From Actinomycetota bacterium (lineage in GTDB: Bacteria; Actinomycetota; Actinomycetes; S36-B12), in assembly GCA_016870425.1 (NCBI GenBank), contig VGBQ01000016.1, positions 1-21,685 of the forward strand: a stretch of DNA of 21,685 bases, given 5' to 3'. Below the pieces are notes generated by a model. It saw only the letters and a list, made by a program, of their open reading frames with translations, did no database searches and was not told where the DNA came from. The position numbers and the translations under genes are program-made. This document shows, in pieces, positions 7,953 through 14,578 of this stretch (its first letter is position 1; each line of letters starts with the position of its first letter).

Positions 7953-8993
7953 CTAGAGGGTCTCGGTGATCTTGCGCAGGCCGCGTGGAGCGTCGGGGTC
8001 GTATCCGCGGGCGATCGCCATCGCGTAGGCGAGTTGCTGCAGCGGCATGATCTGCAGGATGGGCGCGAGGTCCTCGCCCGTCTCGGGCAGCGGGATGGCA
8101 GCGGCGGCGCGGGGTGCACGCTCCACATCGCCCTCGACCAGCACGTCGGCCCCGCGCTCAGCGAGCCGATCCAGCACCGGCTGCATCGCTGCCCCTCCGG
8201 CACCGAAGGGCACGACCGCGATGACGGGCCGGTCCTCATCGATCATCGCGAGCGGGCCGTGCATGAGGTCAGCGCTGGAGAAGGCATGGGCGGAGAGGTA
8301 CGACGTCTCCATGAGCTTGAGGGCTGCCTCTCGTGCGGTGGGGTAGGCGAAGCCTCGGCCTGTCGTCACCAGGCGCTCCACGAATCGGTAGCGCGGGGCC
8401 ACCTCGAGTCCGTAGCCCCGGTCGAGTACGTCGCGCGCGAGAGCGGGCAGCACCTCGGCGCGGGAGGTGTCGCCCCCCGCCCACGACTCCGCGAGGAGCC
8501 ACGCCGCGAGCAGCTCACTGGTGTAGCTCTTGGTGGCCGCGACCGCGAGCTCGGGCCCAGCCATCACATCGATGTGGGCGTCGGCAGCGGTGGCGAGCGG
8601 TGACTCCGGAGCGTTGGTGATGGCGATCGCCCAGGCACCGGCCTCGCGGGCGCGCGTGGTCGACTCGACGAGGTCGGGTGATCCACCCGACTGACTGAGG
8701 GCGATCCAGAGCACGTCGTCGTAGCACGGCCGGGCGGCGTAGACGGTAAGTGTGGAGGGCGACACGAGCCCGACGGGCAGACCGAGCCGCACTTCGATGA
8801 GGTATTTCAGGTAGAGCGCCGCGTGATCGGAGGTCCCGCGCGCGGCGAGCAGGACGAAGCGGGGCTTGCGGGCCGCCACCGCCTGGGCGACGGAGGCGAT
8901 GGGTGCTGCCCCGTCGGTCAGCAGCCGCGCGAGAGTCTCCGGCTGCTCGGCAATCTCGGCCGCCATCGTGGCGCCTGGCGCGCGGTCAGGCAT
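7953..8993 (-). CDS. Double-SIS-domain sugar isomerase/deaminase (probable glucosamine-6-phosphate deaminase)
   Basis: The protein has 346 residues from the ATG at 8993, which overlaps the ROK gene end by 8 bp. An ATG at 8966 with AGGCG upstream is an alternative and would remove nine residues. It has two SIS (phosphosugar-binding) domains, like the isomerase half of GlmS, and lacks the N-terminal glutaminase domain. Motifs include AARGTSDHAA, IALSQSGGSPDLVE and VAATKSYTSELLAAW in the first domain, and GRGFAYPTAREAALKLMET followed by HGPLAMI in the second. Proteins of this AgaS/NagB-II type deaminate or isomerise amino-sugar phosphates. No NagB of the classical fold is present, so this is the likely route from glucosamine-6-phosphate to fructose-6-phosphate. 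Exact substrate is inferred from context; galactosamine-6-phosphate is an alternative. Confidence 0.85.
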   Translation of the reverse strand: MPDRAPGATMAAEIAEQPETLARLLTDGAAPIASVAQAVAARKPRFVLLAARGTSDHAALYLKYLIEVRLGLPVGLVSPSTLTVYAARPCYDDVLWIALSQSGGSPDLVESTTRAREAGAWAIAITNAPESPLATAADAHIDVMAGPELAVAATKSYTSELLAAWLLAESWAGGDTSRAEVLPALARDVLDRGYGLEVAPRYRFVERLVTTGRGFAYPTAREAALKLMETSYLSAHAFSSADLMHGPLAMIDEDRPVIAVVPFGAGGAAMQPVLDRLAERGADVLVEGDVERAPRAAAAIPLPETGEDLAPILQIMPLQQLAYAMAIARGYDPDAPRGLRKITETL

Positions 8994-9987
8994 CGGGGTC
9001 CGCGACCGCGCCGAGGTCTCCCGGGGGCGGCACGGTGTGCTCGACGCGCAGCGCGGCGCCCATCGCACCGCCGAGGTCGCCGAGGGCCGCGCTGAGCACC
9101 TGGGGGGCCTTCTCCGGGAGGATGAGATGAGGCAGCATCGCCTCGCGGATGCGATCGGCGAAGGGCGGCCCCAGGCGCGTCCCGAGCCCGCCGCCGATGA
9201 CCACCGCCTCGACGTCGAGCAGGTTGACCGCACTCGCGGCCGCTAGCCCCAGAGCCCACACGGCGCGGTCGATGAGGTGCACGGCGAGGTGATCGTGCTT
9301 CTCCAAGGCCTTCGCCCAGACCCCGCTCGACATACGCGTGCGGCCCTTCTTCTCCATGATCTTGATGAGGTCACTGTGCTTGCCCTTGCCGATGCGATGG
9401 CGCGCCTCTGCCTCCATGGCGGCGCGACCGGCGTATGCCTCCAGGCATCCTCTGCGCCCGCAGGGACACGGTGCGCCGTCGGGCTCGACGACCATGTGGC
9501 CGACCTCGCCTGCCGCACCTCGGCCGAGCCACAGCTCGTCGTGGATCACGATGCCGCCGCCGACCCCGGTGCCGCAGAAGATCCCGAGCATGGAGGAATA
9601 CGGGCGCCCTGCTCCTAGGCGCGACTCAGCCATGACGCCGACCTGCACGTCGTTGGCAAGCTCGATGGGTACGCCGAGTGCCGCGCGCAGCGGTGCGGCT
9701 ACCTCGATGGTGCCGAGCCAGTCGGGCAGGTTGCCCGCGTGGCTGACGGTGCCGGCGTCATGGTCGATCTGGCCGGGTGAGCCCACCCCGACGCCGAGGA
9801 GTTGGCCCGGTGCGACGCCGGCATCGGCGACGGACTGCCGGACCGAGTCCACGATGGCGTCGAGGACACCGGGCGGTCCGAGGTCCTGGGGGGTGGGCAG
9901 CCGGCACTGGCCCAGGACGTTGCCCTCGGGGTCCACGACGACGGTCTGGATCTTGGTGCCCCCGAGGTCGACCCCCGCACGCAGCAT
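8986..9987 (-). CDS. ROK-family sugar kinase (probable N-acetylglucosamine kinase)
   Basis: This is a 333-residue cytoplasmic kinase with no helix-turn-helix, so it is a kinase and not a NagC-type ROK repressor. The N-terminal phosphate-binding motif DLGGTK is at residues 7-12, the catalytic aspartate is in ELANDVQ, the second phosphate motif is in FCGTGVGGGI, and the ROK zinc motif is complete: EVGH followed by C-P-C-G-R-R-G-C-L-E. The late VNLLDVEAVVIGGGLG segment is typical of the family. The ATG at 9987 shares its A with the stop of the MFS gene (TGATG), and the SIS gene starts inside its last 8 bases, so the three are one translationally coupled operon. Glucokinase is the main alternative; the nagA/SIS context favours GlcNAc or a related amino sugar. 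Confidence 0.85.
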   Translation of the reverse strand: MLRAGVDLGGTKIQTVVVDPEGNVLGQCRLPTPQDLGPPGVLDAIVDSVRQSVADAGVAPGQLLGVGVGSPGQIDHDAGTVSHAGNLPDWLGTIEVAAPLRAALGVPIELANDVQVGVMAESRLGAGRPYSSMLGIFCGTGVGGGIVIHDELWLGRGAAGEVGHMVVEPDGAPCPCGRRGCLEAYAGRAAMEAEARHRIGKGKHSDLIKIMEKKGRTRMSSGVWAKALEKHDHLAVHLIDRAVWALGLAAASAVNLLDVEAVVIGGGLGTRLGPPFADRIREAMLPHLILPEKAPQVLSAALGDLGGAMGAALRVEHTVPPPGDLGAVADPDA

Positions 9988-11396
9988 CAGCGCGACCCCT
10001 TCTCCTCGGGTGCGGGCCAGCGCCCGCCGTTCTCCCAGTAGCCCTGGATTTCCTCGAGCTCGCGGCCCTTCGTCTCGGGTGCCAGACGCCAGACGAAGAT
10101 CCATGCGAGCACGGCGAGGATAGCGAAGAGCCCGAAGGACCATGCTCCACCGATGGTGCCCAGCACCGTGAGGAAGAACTGGACGATGATGATGTTGGCC
10201 AGCAGGTCGGAGCCGAGCATGGCGCTGGAGCCGTATCCGCGCAGTCGAGCGGGGAAGCTCTCGCTGGAGTAGACCCAGACCAGTGCGCCGAAGCCGAAGA
10301 CGAAGCCGATGTTGATGCCGGCGAGCCCGAGGAAGCCGAGCACGATCTGGGCGGTGCTGAAGCTATCGCCCGACTGGGTCGCGAAGGTCACGACCATGGC
10401 GAGCTGCGAGACGATCATGATGGTGATGCCCGTGAGCAGGATCGGGCGGCGGCCCCAGCGGTCGACGACGGTCATGGACGCCAGCACGGCTACGAGCGCG
10501 ATGCACTGGACCAGGGTCGACATGAGGATGGATTGCGTGTTGGTCGTGATACCCATGGCCTGGAAGATTCGGGGTCCGTAGGCCACCGTGGCGTTGATGC
10601 CGGTGATCTGGATGAAGAAGCCCAGACCGACGACGAAGATGGTGGCGCGCAGGTAGGGCTTGCGGAGCATCTCGCGGATGCGCCCGCCTCGCTCTCCGCT
10701 GATGGATGACTGGATATCGGACAACTCCGCGTCGACGTCGGCCTCGGGATCGGTGTGCTTCAGGGAAGCGCGCGCCTCTTCAATGCGGCCCTTGAGCACG
10801 AGCCAGCGTGCCGTCTCAGGCAGCCTCAGCAGCGCCGGCAGCAGCAGCACCGCGGGGACGGCGGCGAGCCCGAGCATGATGCGCCAGTTGACGGAGTCGC
10901 CGAGGCCGCTCAGTGCGAGAGCAGCGAGGTAGCCGATGATGATGCCGACGACCGCGGCGACCTGATACGCCACGAGTGTCGCGCCGCGGATGCGCGCGGG
11001 CACAGACTCAGCGACGAAGATCGGTACGGCGATGAGCGAGACCCCGATGGTGAGTCCCAGCAGGAACCTCGACACCCCGAGCATCGTCGGCGAGACCGAG
11101 AAGGCGCTGGAGAGGCAGAACACGACGTACCCGAGGGCCACCGCGACGATCGTGGGCTTGCGCCCGAATCGGTTGATGATGAAGCCGCCGGCCAGGGCCC
11201 CGATGAGCTCGCCGTAGACGACGGCCGTGACGATCGTCTCGACGGCCTCGTCCTGGCCCTGCAGGCCGAAATAGTCCTGGAAGTACAGCTGCGCACCGGC
11301 GACATTGGAGCCGTCGTAGCCGTAGATCACCCCGAGCGTGGCCGCGCTGAGCGCCACCACCCACGCTGACCGCGGGATGCGACTCGCCACCGCCAT
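9987..11396 (-). CDS. MFS sugar porter (sugar/H+ symporter family)
   Basis: The protein has 469 residues and about 12 membrane helices. Sugar-porter hallmarks are visible: GYDGSNVAGA in helix 1, NRFGRKP after helix 2, RFLLG and ESVPARIRG around helices 4-5, PETARWL before the central loop (residues about 210-260), QITGINA in helix 7, VDRWGRRP after helix 8, SESFPARLRG, and the C-terminal PETKGRELEEI. It is the first gene of the leftward operon, so it probably imports the sugar handled by the ROK, SIS and NagA enzymes; GlcNAc is an inference, because this family more often carries glucose, xylose or inositol. The ATG at 11396 is supported by GGGGAGGGG about 6 bases upstream. It diverges from kup. 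Confidence 0.9.
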   Translation of the reverse strand: MAVASRIPRSAWVVALSAATLGVIYGYDGSNVAGAQLYFQDYFGLQGQDEAVETIVTAVVYGELIGALAGGFIINRFGRKPTIVAVALGYVVFCLSSAFSVSPTMLGVSRFLLGLTIGVSLIAVPIFVAESVPARIRGATLVAYQVAAVVGIIIGYLAALALSGLGDSVNWRIMLGLAAVPAVLLLPALLRLPETARWLVLKGRIEEARASLKHTDPEADVDAELSDIQSSISGERGGRIREMLRKPYLRATIFVVGLGFFIQITGINATVAYGPRIFQAMGITTNTQSILMSTLVQCIALVAVLASMTVVDRWGRRPILLTGITIMIVSQLAMVVTFATQSGDSFSTAQIVLGFLGLAGINIGFVFGFGALVWVYSSESFPARLRGYGSSAMLGSDLLANIIIVQFFLTVLGTIGGAWSFGLFAILAVLAWIFVWRLAPETKGRELEEIQGYWENGGRWPAPEEKGSR

Positions 11397-11414
11397 GATG
11401 CCCCTCCCCGGGCG

Positions 11415-11443
11415 AGACTAGCGACGGGGAGCGGCGACGGTGA
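11415..11443 (-). promoter_or_regulatory. Candidate promoter of the MFS-ROK-SIS operon
   Basis: On the minus strand TCACCG (11443-11438) and TAGTCT (11420-11415) are separated by 17 bp, about 19 bases before the MFS start. The -35 half overlaps the inner unit of the PHO-box-like direct repeat. Confidence 0.4.
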
Positions 11444-11456
11444 CCTATCGGTGAAC
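11439..11456 (-). promoter_or_regulatory. PHO-box-like 11-bp direct repeat (candidate PhoP site)
   Basis: On the minus strand GTTCACC (11456-11450) and GGTCACC (11445-11439) begin exactly 11 bp apart. Actinobacterial PhoP sites are known from Streptomyces as 11-bp direct repeats whose conserved first seven bases are GTTCACC-like. The site overlaps the proposed MFS -35 and lies about 26 bp before the kup -10. Function is inferred. Confidence 0.45.
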
Positions 11457-11482
11457 TTGTCCCTTCGGGCACCCGTGCCGCC

Positions 11483-11488
11483 TAGGGT
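11483..11488 (+). promoter_or_regulatory. Candidate leaderless promoter -10 (TAGGGT) for kup
   Basis: CTAGGGT ends 8 bases before the GTG start at 11497. A possible -35, TTGTCC at 11457-11462, is spaced at 20 bp, longer than ideal. No Shine-Dalgarno is evident. Confidence 0.5.
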
Positions 11489-11496
11489 CCTGTGGT

Positions 11497-13362
11497 GTGA
11501 GCAGGCGGACGTCGGGCAGCGGACTTCTCGCGCTTGGGGCCCTCGGCGTCGTCTTCGGGGATATCGGCACCAGCCCGCTCTATGCCTTCGGGGAGATCTT
11601 CCTCGGCGCTCACGACATCACCGTGTCCGTGGAGCGGGTCATGGGGGCGCTGTCACTTGTCTTCTGGACGCTCACCCTCATCGTCTCCGTCAAGTACGTC
11701 CTCATCGTGATGCGAGCAGACAACGAAGGTGAGGGCGGCATCATGGCGCTGGCCTCCCTGGCGACGTCAGCGGTACGCCGGCACCGGTCTGCGGCGCTCA
11801 TCATGGTCTTCGGCGTCCTGGGCGCGGCCCTGTTCTACGGAGACGGCATCATCACGCCCGCGGTCTCCGTGCTCTCCGCGGTCGAGGGCCTCGAGGTGGC
11901 CGCTCCTGGGCTGTCGGCCTTCGTCATCCCCATCGCGCTGATCCTCCTGGTGGGCCTCTTCCTCATTCAGCGCTTCGGCACGCATCGTGTCGGGGCCGTT
12001 TTCGGGCCGGTCATGGTCGTGTGGTTCGTGTCGATAGGTGTGCTCGGCCTGGTGAGCGTGGTCCAGTCGCCCAGCGTCCTGGCCTCCATCTCCCCGACGT
12101 ACGCCGTCGGCTTCATGCTGAGCGATCCGCTGACGGCCTTCCTCGCACTCGGTTCGGTGGTCCTGTGCGTCACCGGCGCCGAGGCGCTGTACGCCGACAT
12201 GGGCCAGTTCGGGCGGCGCCCGATCCGGCTCGCATGGTTCGTCATCGCTGCCCCCGCGCTCTACCTCAACTACCTCGGCCAGGGCGCCCTGGTGCTGCGC
12301 GACCCCCAGGCGGCTGACAACCCCTTCTATCTCATGGTGCCGTCGGCCCTGCAGTTGCCGATGGTGCTCCTCGCCACGGTGGCCACCCTCATCGCCTCGC
12401 AGGCCGTCATCTCGGGGGCCTTCTCCATGACCCAGCAGGCAATCCGTCTGGGCTATCTCCCGCGCATGACGGTCACGCACACCTCGGCGAAGGAGCGCGG
12501 TCAGGTCTACGTCCCCTTCGTCAACTGGGCGCTCATGATCGCCGTCGTCGGACTCGTCTTCGGCTTCCAGGACTCCTCCCGGCTGGCATCGGCGTACGGC
12601 ATCGCCGTGACAGGAACCTTCCTCATCACCACGTGCCTCATCACGGTGGTGGCGCGTCGACGATGGGGCTTGCCCATGTGGATGGTCATCCCCGGGTTCG
12701 TCATCTTCCTGGTGATCGATGGATCCTTCTTCCTCGCCAACCTCACGAAGTTCGATCACGGAGGGTGGTTCCCACTCGTCGCGGCCGGGCTGATCTTCGC
12801 GGTCCTCGCCATCTGGCGGTGGGGATCGCAGAGGCTGAGTCGCGAACTCGCCGACCTCAGCGTGCCGATGGCGGATCTGCGTGCCATCACCACTGCGCCG
12901 GGCGTCGTGCGCACCGACGACGTGACCGTCTTCGTCACGGTGGAGGAGGGCCTGCCCTATGCGTTGATCCAGCAGGCCCGGCTGCTGCATGTCGTGTCAT
13001 CGCGGATCCTCATCCTCCGGATGGTCACGGCTGATGTCCCGCGCGTGGATCCACCCGAGCACCTCACGGCGTCAGAGGTGGGAGAGGGAATCGTGGACGC
13101 CACCCTGCTCACCGGATTCATGGAACGACCCGATCCAGCCCGGGCGGTGGCCGAGCTCGCGGTCACCTATCCCGACCTCGACCCCGGGGAGTGTCTCTAC
13201 GCCTTCTACTCCGCGCACGTGGAGGTCATGCGGTCGCGGCCGGGACGATGGCTGGCGACAGAGGTCTTCGCCCTGATGCAGCGCAATGCGACGGATGTCC
13301 AGCGCTACTACGGACTGCCTGTCGAACGCGTCATTGACCTCGGGCGGCTTGTGCCGCTCTAG
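11497..13362 (+). CDS. kup: KUP-type potassium uptake protein
   Basis: This is a 621-residue integral membrane K+/H+ symporter of the KUP/HAK/KT family, at full family length. The first helix carries the signature GVVFGDIGTSPLYAFGEIF, followed by DNEGEGGIMAL, GDGIITPAVSVLSAVEG, and the middle-helix segments TGAEALYADMGQFG and SQAVISGAFSMTQQA. About 12 membrane segments are followed by a soluble C-terminal domain from about residue 450. GTG at 11497 is the start because it puts the KUP signature at the expected distance and follows a TAGGGT promoter box. The stop shares the palindrome CTAG with the stop of the convergent LytR_C gene, leaving no space for a terminator. A PHO-box-like repeat lies upstream. 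Confidence 0.95.
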   Translation: MSRRTSGSGLLALGALGVVFGDIGTSPLYAFGEIFLGAHDITVSVERVMGALSLVFWTLTLIVSVKYVLIVMRADNEGEGGIMALASLATSAVRRHRSAALIMVFGVLGAALFYGDGIITPAVSVLSAVEGLEVAAPGLSAFVIPIALILLVGLFLIQRFGTHRVGAVFGPVMVVWFVSIGVLGLVSVVQSPSVLASISPTYAVGFMLSDPLTAFLALGSVVLCVTGAEALYADMGQFGRRPIRLAWFVIAAPALYLNYLGQGALVLRDPQAADNPFYLMVPSALQLPMVLLATVATLIASQAVISGAFSMTQQAIRLGYLPRMTVTHTSAKERGQVYVPFVNWALMIAVVGLVFGFQDSSRLASAYGIAVTGTFLITTCLITVVARRRWGLPMWMVIPGFVIFLVIDGSFFLANLTKFDHGGWFPLVAAGLIFAVLAIWRWGSQRLSRELADLSVPMADLRAITTAPGVVRTDDVTVFVTVEEGLPYALIQQARLLHVVSSRILILRMVTADVPRVDPPEHLTASEVGEGIVDATLLTGFMERPDPARAVAELAVTYPDLDPGECLYAFYSAHVEVMRSRPGRWLATEVFALMQRNATDVQRYYGLPVERVIDLGRLVPL

Positions 13363-14039
13363 GACGCCGCGGGACTCGGGCTCTGCTCGGCTGGCGCAGC
13401 AGGCGACTCGCTGGCCGGCTTCGCAGATGGTGAGCATCCGGGGCCACTCGGCGATGGCGACGGTGCTGCCAGTGCGGCGTCGACCTCTGACTGCGGTGCG
13501 ACCGAGGTGTACGCCGCTCCGAGCACCGTGTCGATCGTGGCGTCCGTGCGGCCGTCGTCGACGAGCTCAGCACCGGGAAGGTAGAACGCCATGAGTCGTG
13601 CCGCCTGCTCGCCCGACGGACCGTGTCGGATCTCGGCGACGCCCGTGATCGTCTTGGCGAGCGGATCGTTGTCGATGACGCCGATGAGGAAGCCGCGCAC
13701 CTGGAGCTCCTCCGCCGTGGAGGCGGCGAGCCCGGTGCGGTCGGTGGCGTTGTAGACATTGGTCGTGACCTGTGCCGCGCTCGGCAGGCCGGCTCCTGGA
13801 GTGACGGTCACCGTGACGCAGGGCTCCGGCTCGGGGGCGGCGCTCGTCGAGGTGCTATCGGTGGGGGTCGCCGAACTGGCGGCGTCGGAGGAGCCCGATC
13901 CCTGGATGATGCGGGACAGGCCGTAGCCGGCTCCGAAGAGGATCACCATGCCGACGACGACGAGAATGACGGCGATGACGGGGCTCTGCTTCCGCCGGTG
14001 ACGGGCGCTGGGCCGAGGCCCGCCGCTGGGAACGCTCAT
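13359..14039 (-). CDS. LytR_C-domain membrane-anchored protein
   Basis: The protein has 226 residues from the ATG at 14039, which follows AGGAGG by nine bases. A basic N-terminus (PRPSARHRRKQ) precedes one membrane segment (about residues 20-42, PVIAVILVVVGMVILFGAGY). A Ser/Thr/Pro linker follows, then a LytR C-terminal-like domain with the typical VTTNVYNATDRTGLAASTAEELQ...GF..G.....D strand-helix pattern, and last a Pro/Ser/Ala-rich tail. Predicted topology is cytoplasmic N-terminus with an extracytoplasmic domain. LytR_C domains occur at the end of LytR-CpsA-Psr ligases and as stand-alone proteins like this one; the role of stand-alone forms is not established. Its stop overlaps that of kup by 4 bp. 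The tail is low complexity and is probably wall-exposed. Confidence 0.8.
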   Translation of the reverse strand: MSVPSGGPRPSARHRRKQSPVIAVILVVVGMVILFGAGYGLSRIIQGSGSSDAASSATPTDSTSTSAAPEPEPCVTVTVTPGAGLPSAAQVTTNVYNATDRTGLAASTAEELQVRGFLIGVIDNDPLAKTITGVAEIRHGPSGEQAARLMAFYLPGAELVDDGRTDATIDTVLGAAYTSVAPQSEVDAALAAPSPSPSGPGCSPSAKPASESPAAPAEQSPSPAAS

Positions 14040-14097
14040 CGAGCCCTTCCTCCTGGGACACGCATGGGGCACATGGAGGCCCCCTGACAGTGGCCCC

Positions 14098-14103
14098 AGT
14101 TTA
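14098..14103 (-). promoter_or_regulatory. Candidate -10 box (TAAACT) for the LytR_C gene
   Basis: TAAACT on the minus strand is the best TANNNT match in the 176-bp space before tRNA-Ser. It would give a leader of about 50 nt containing the AGGAGG site. No clear -35 is seen. Confidence 0.4.
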
Positions 14104-14181
14104 GGTGGCGGCACCTTCTGAGTCGTGTCGCGACGCGGTGCATGATCGAACCGTGATCCAGCGGATACATGTGCCCGCGGA

Positions 14182-14208
14182 TTGCCAGTCCGGACGCCTG
14201 GGTACCCT
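14182..14208 (+). promoter_or_regulatory. Candidate promoter of tRNA-Ser
   Basis: TTGCCA (14182-14187) and TACCCT (14203-14208) are 15 bp apart. The -10 ends 7 bases before the mature tRNA 5' end. Spacing is short, so confidence is modest. Confidence 0.35.
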
Positions 14209-14215
14209 CGTCGGC

Positions 14216-14300
14216 GGAGGATTCGCCTAGTGGCCTAGGGCGCACGCTTGGAAAGCGTGTTGGGAGCAATCCCTCAGGGGTTCAAATCCCCTATCCTCCG
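14216..14300 (+). tRNA. tRNA-Ser (anticodon GGA)
   Basis: The acceptor arms GGAGGAT (14216-14222) and ATCCTCC (14293-14299) pair perfectly, with discriminator G at 14300 and no encoded CCA. The anticodon stem is CACGC/GCGTG around loop TTGGAAA, with GGA at 14250-14252. A long class II variable arm follows. The T stem is AGGGG/CCCCT with loop TTCAAAT. It reads UCC and UCU serine codons. Confidence 0.95.
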
Positions 14301-14304
14301 CGCT

Positions 14305-14334
14305 GAGGCCCGGGCGGATGACCGCCCGGGCTTC
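14305..14334 (+). terminator. Terminator hairpin of tRNA-Ser
   Basis: GCCCGGGCGG (14308-14317) and CCGCCCGGGC (14322-14331) pair perfectly around ATGA; three further pairs (one G-U) extend the stem to 14305/14334. Only a short TTC follows. It lies five bases after the tRNA 3' end. Confidence 0.7.
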
Positions 14335-14354
14335 GCTCATCCCCGGTTCCGCGG

Positions 14355-14433
14355 GACTGCCACCGGCGCGTTCTGCGGTCACAGGAGTCCACCCGGTGGC
14401 ACTTTTCGACCACAGAACGGTCCGGTGCGGGTC
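14355..14433. repeat. Extended imperfect palindrome upstream of the SRP RNA gene
   Basis: The stretch is symmetric about base 14394. From outside in: GACT/GGTC, a 2-base mismatch, CACCGG/CCGGTG, a 2-base mismatch, a 12-bp arm (14369-14380 with 14408-14419, one mismatch), an 8x8 non-pairing loop, and an inner CCACC-C-GGTGG. It fills most of the space between the tRNA-Ser terminator and the SRP RNA -10. There is no open reading frame of note. It could be an extragenic repeat, an operator or a structured RNA; the sequence alone does not decide. Confidence 0.6.
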
Positions 14434-14437
14434 GGCG

Positions 14438-14443
14438 TACACT
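14438..14443 (+). promoter_or_regulatory. -10 box (TACACT) of the SRP RNA gene
   Basis: TACACT ends 7 bases before 14450, where the long closing stem of the SRP RNA begins, so the predicted start coincides with the RNA 5' end. No consensus -35 is visible; the expected position falls in the right arm of the extended palindrome. Confidence 0.6.
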
Positions 14444-14449
14444 CGGTGC

Positions 14450-14537
14450 GACCCCCCGCGCGGCGTCACCCTGCTGAATCCCCCAGGGCCGGAAGGCAGC
14501 AAGGGCAGGCAGGCTCTGTCGGGTGCGCGGGGGGTCC
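14450..14537 (+). ncRNA. ffs: Signal recognition particle RNA (small, 4.5S type)
   Basis: The conserved SRP domain IV is present: CTGCTGAATCCCCCAGGGCC, then the GGAA tetraloop segment (CCGGAAGG at about 14489-14496) and CAGCAAGGGCAGG. The ends form a perfect 12-bp stem (14450-14461 with 14525-14536). A single hairpin of about 90 nt with no Alu domain is the small bacterial form. With Ffh and FtsY it targets nascent membrane proteins. It lies directly before dnaX, a common actinobacterial arrangement. The exact 3' end is approximate. Confidence 0.95.
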
Positions 14538-14566
14538 TTTGGTGCCCGGGTGTCGGTCCCGCGGTC

Positions 14567-14572
14567 TAGGGT
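14567..14572 (+). promoter_or_regulatory. Candidate leaderless promoter -10 (TAGGGT) for dnaX
   Basis: CTAGGGT is followed after exactly six bases by the dnaX GTG at 14579. No Shine-Dalgarno is present at that start, which supports a leaderless transcript. Confidence 0.5.
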
Positions 14573-14578
14573 GACCGG

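Noticed and set aside
8994..9233. N-terminal extension of the SIS-protein frame
   Set aside because: It runs 80 residues into the ROK gene in another frame with low-complexity Arg/Ser-rich sequence; the SIS homology starts after the ATG at 8993 or 8966.
11767..12990. Minus-strand frame (407 residues) opposite kup
   Set aside because: Extremely Asp/Glu/His/Arg-rich, the usual antisense of membrane-protein codons; no promoter or ribosome site.
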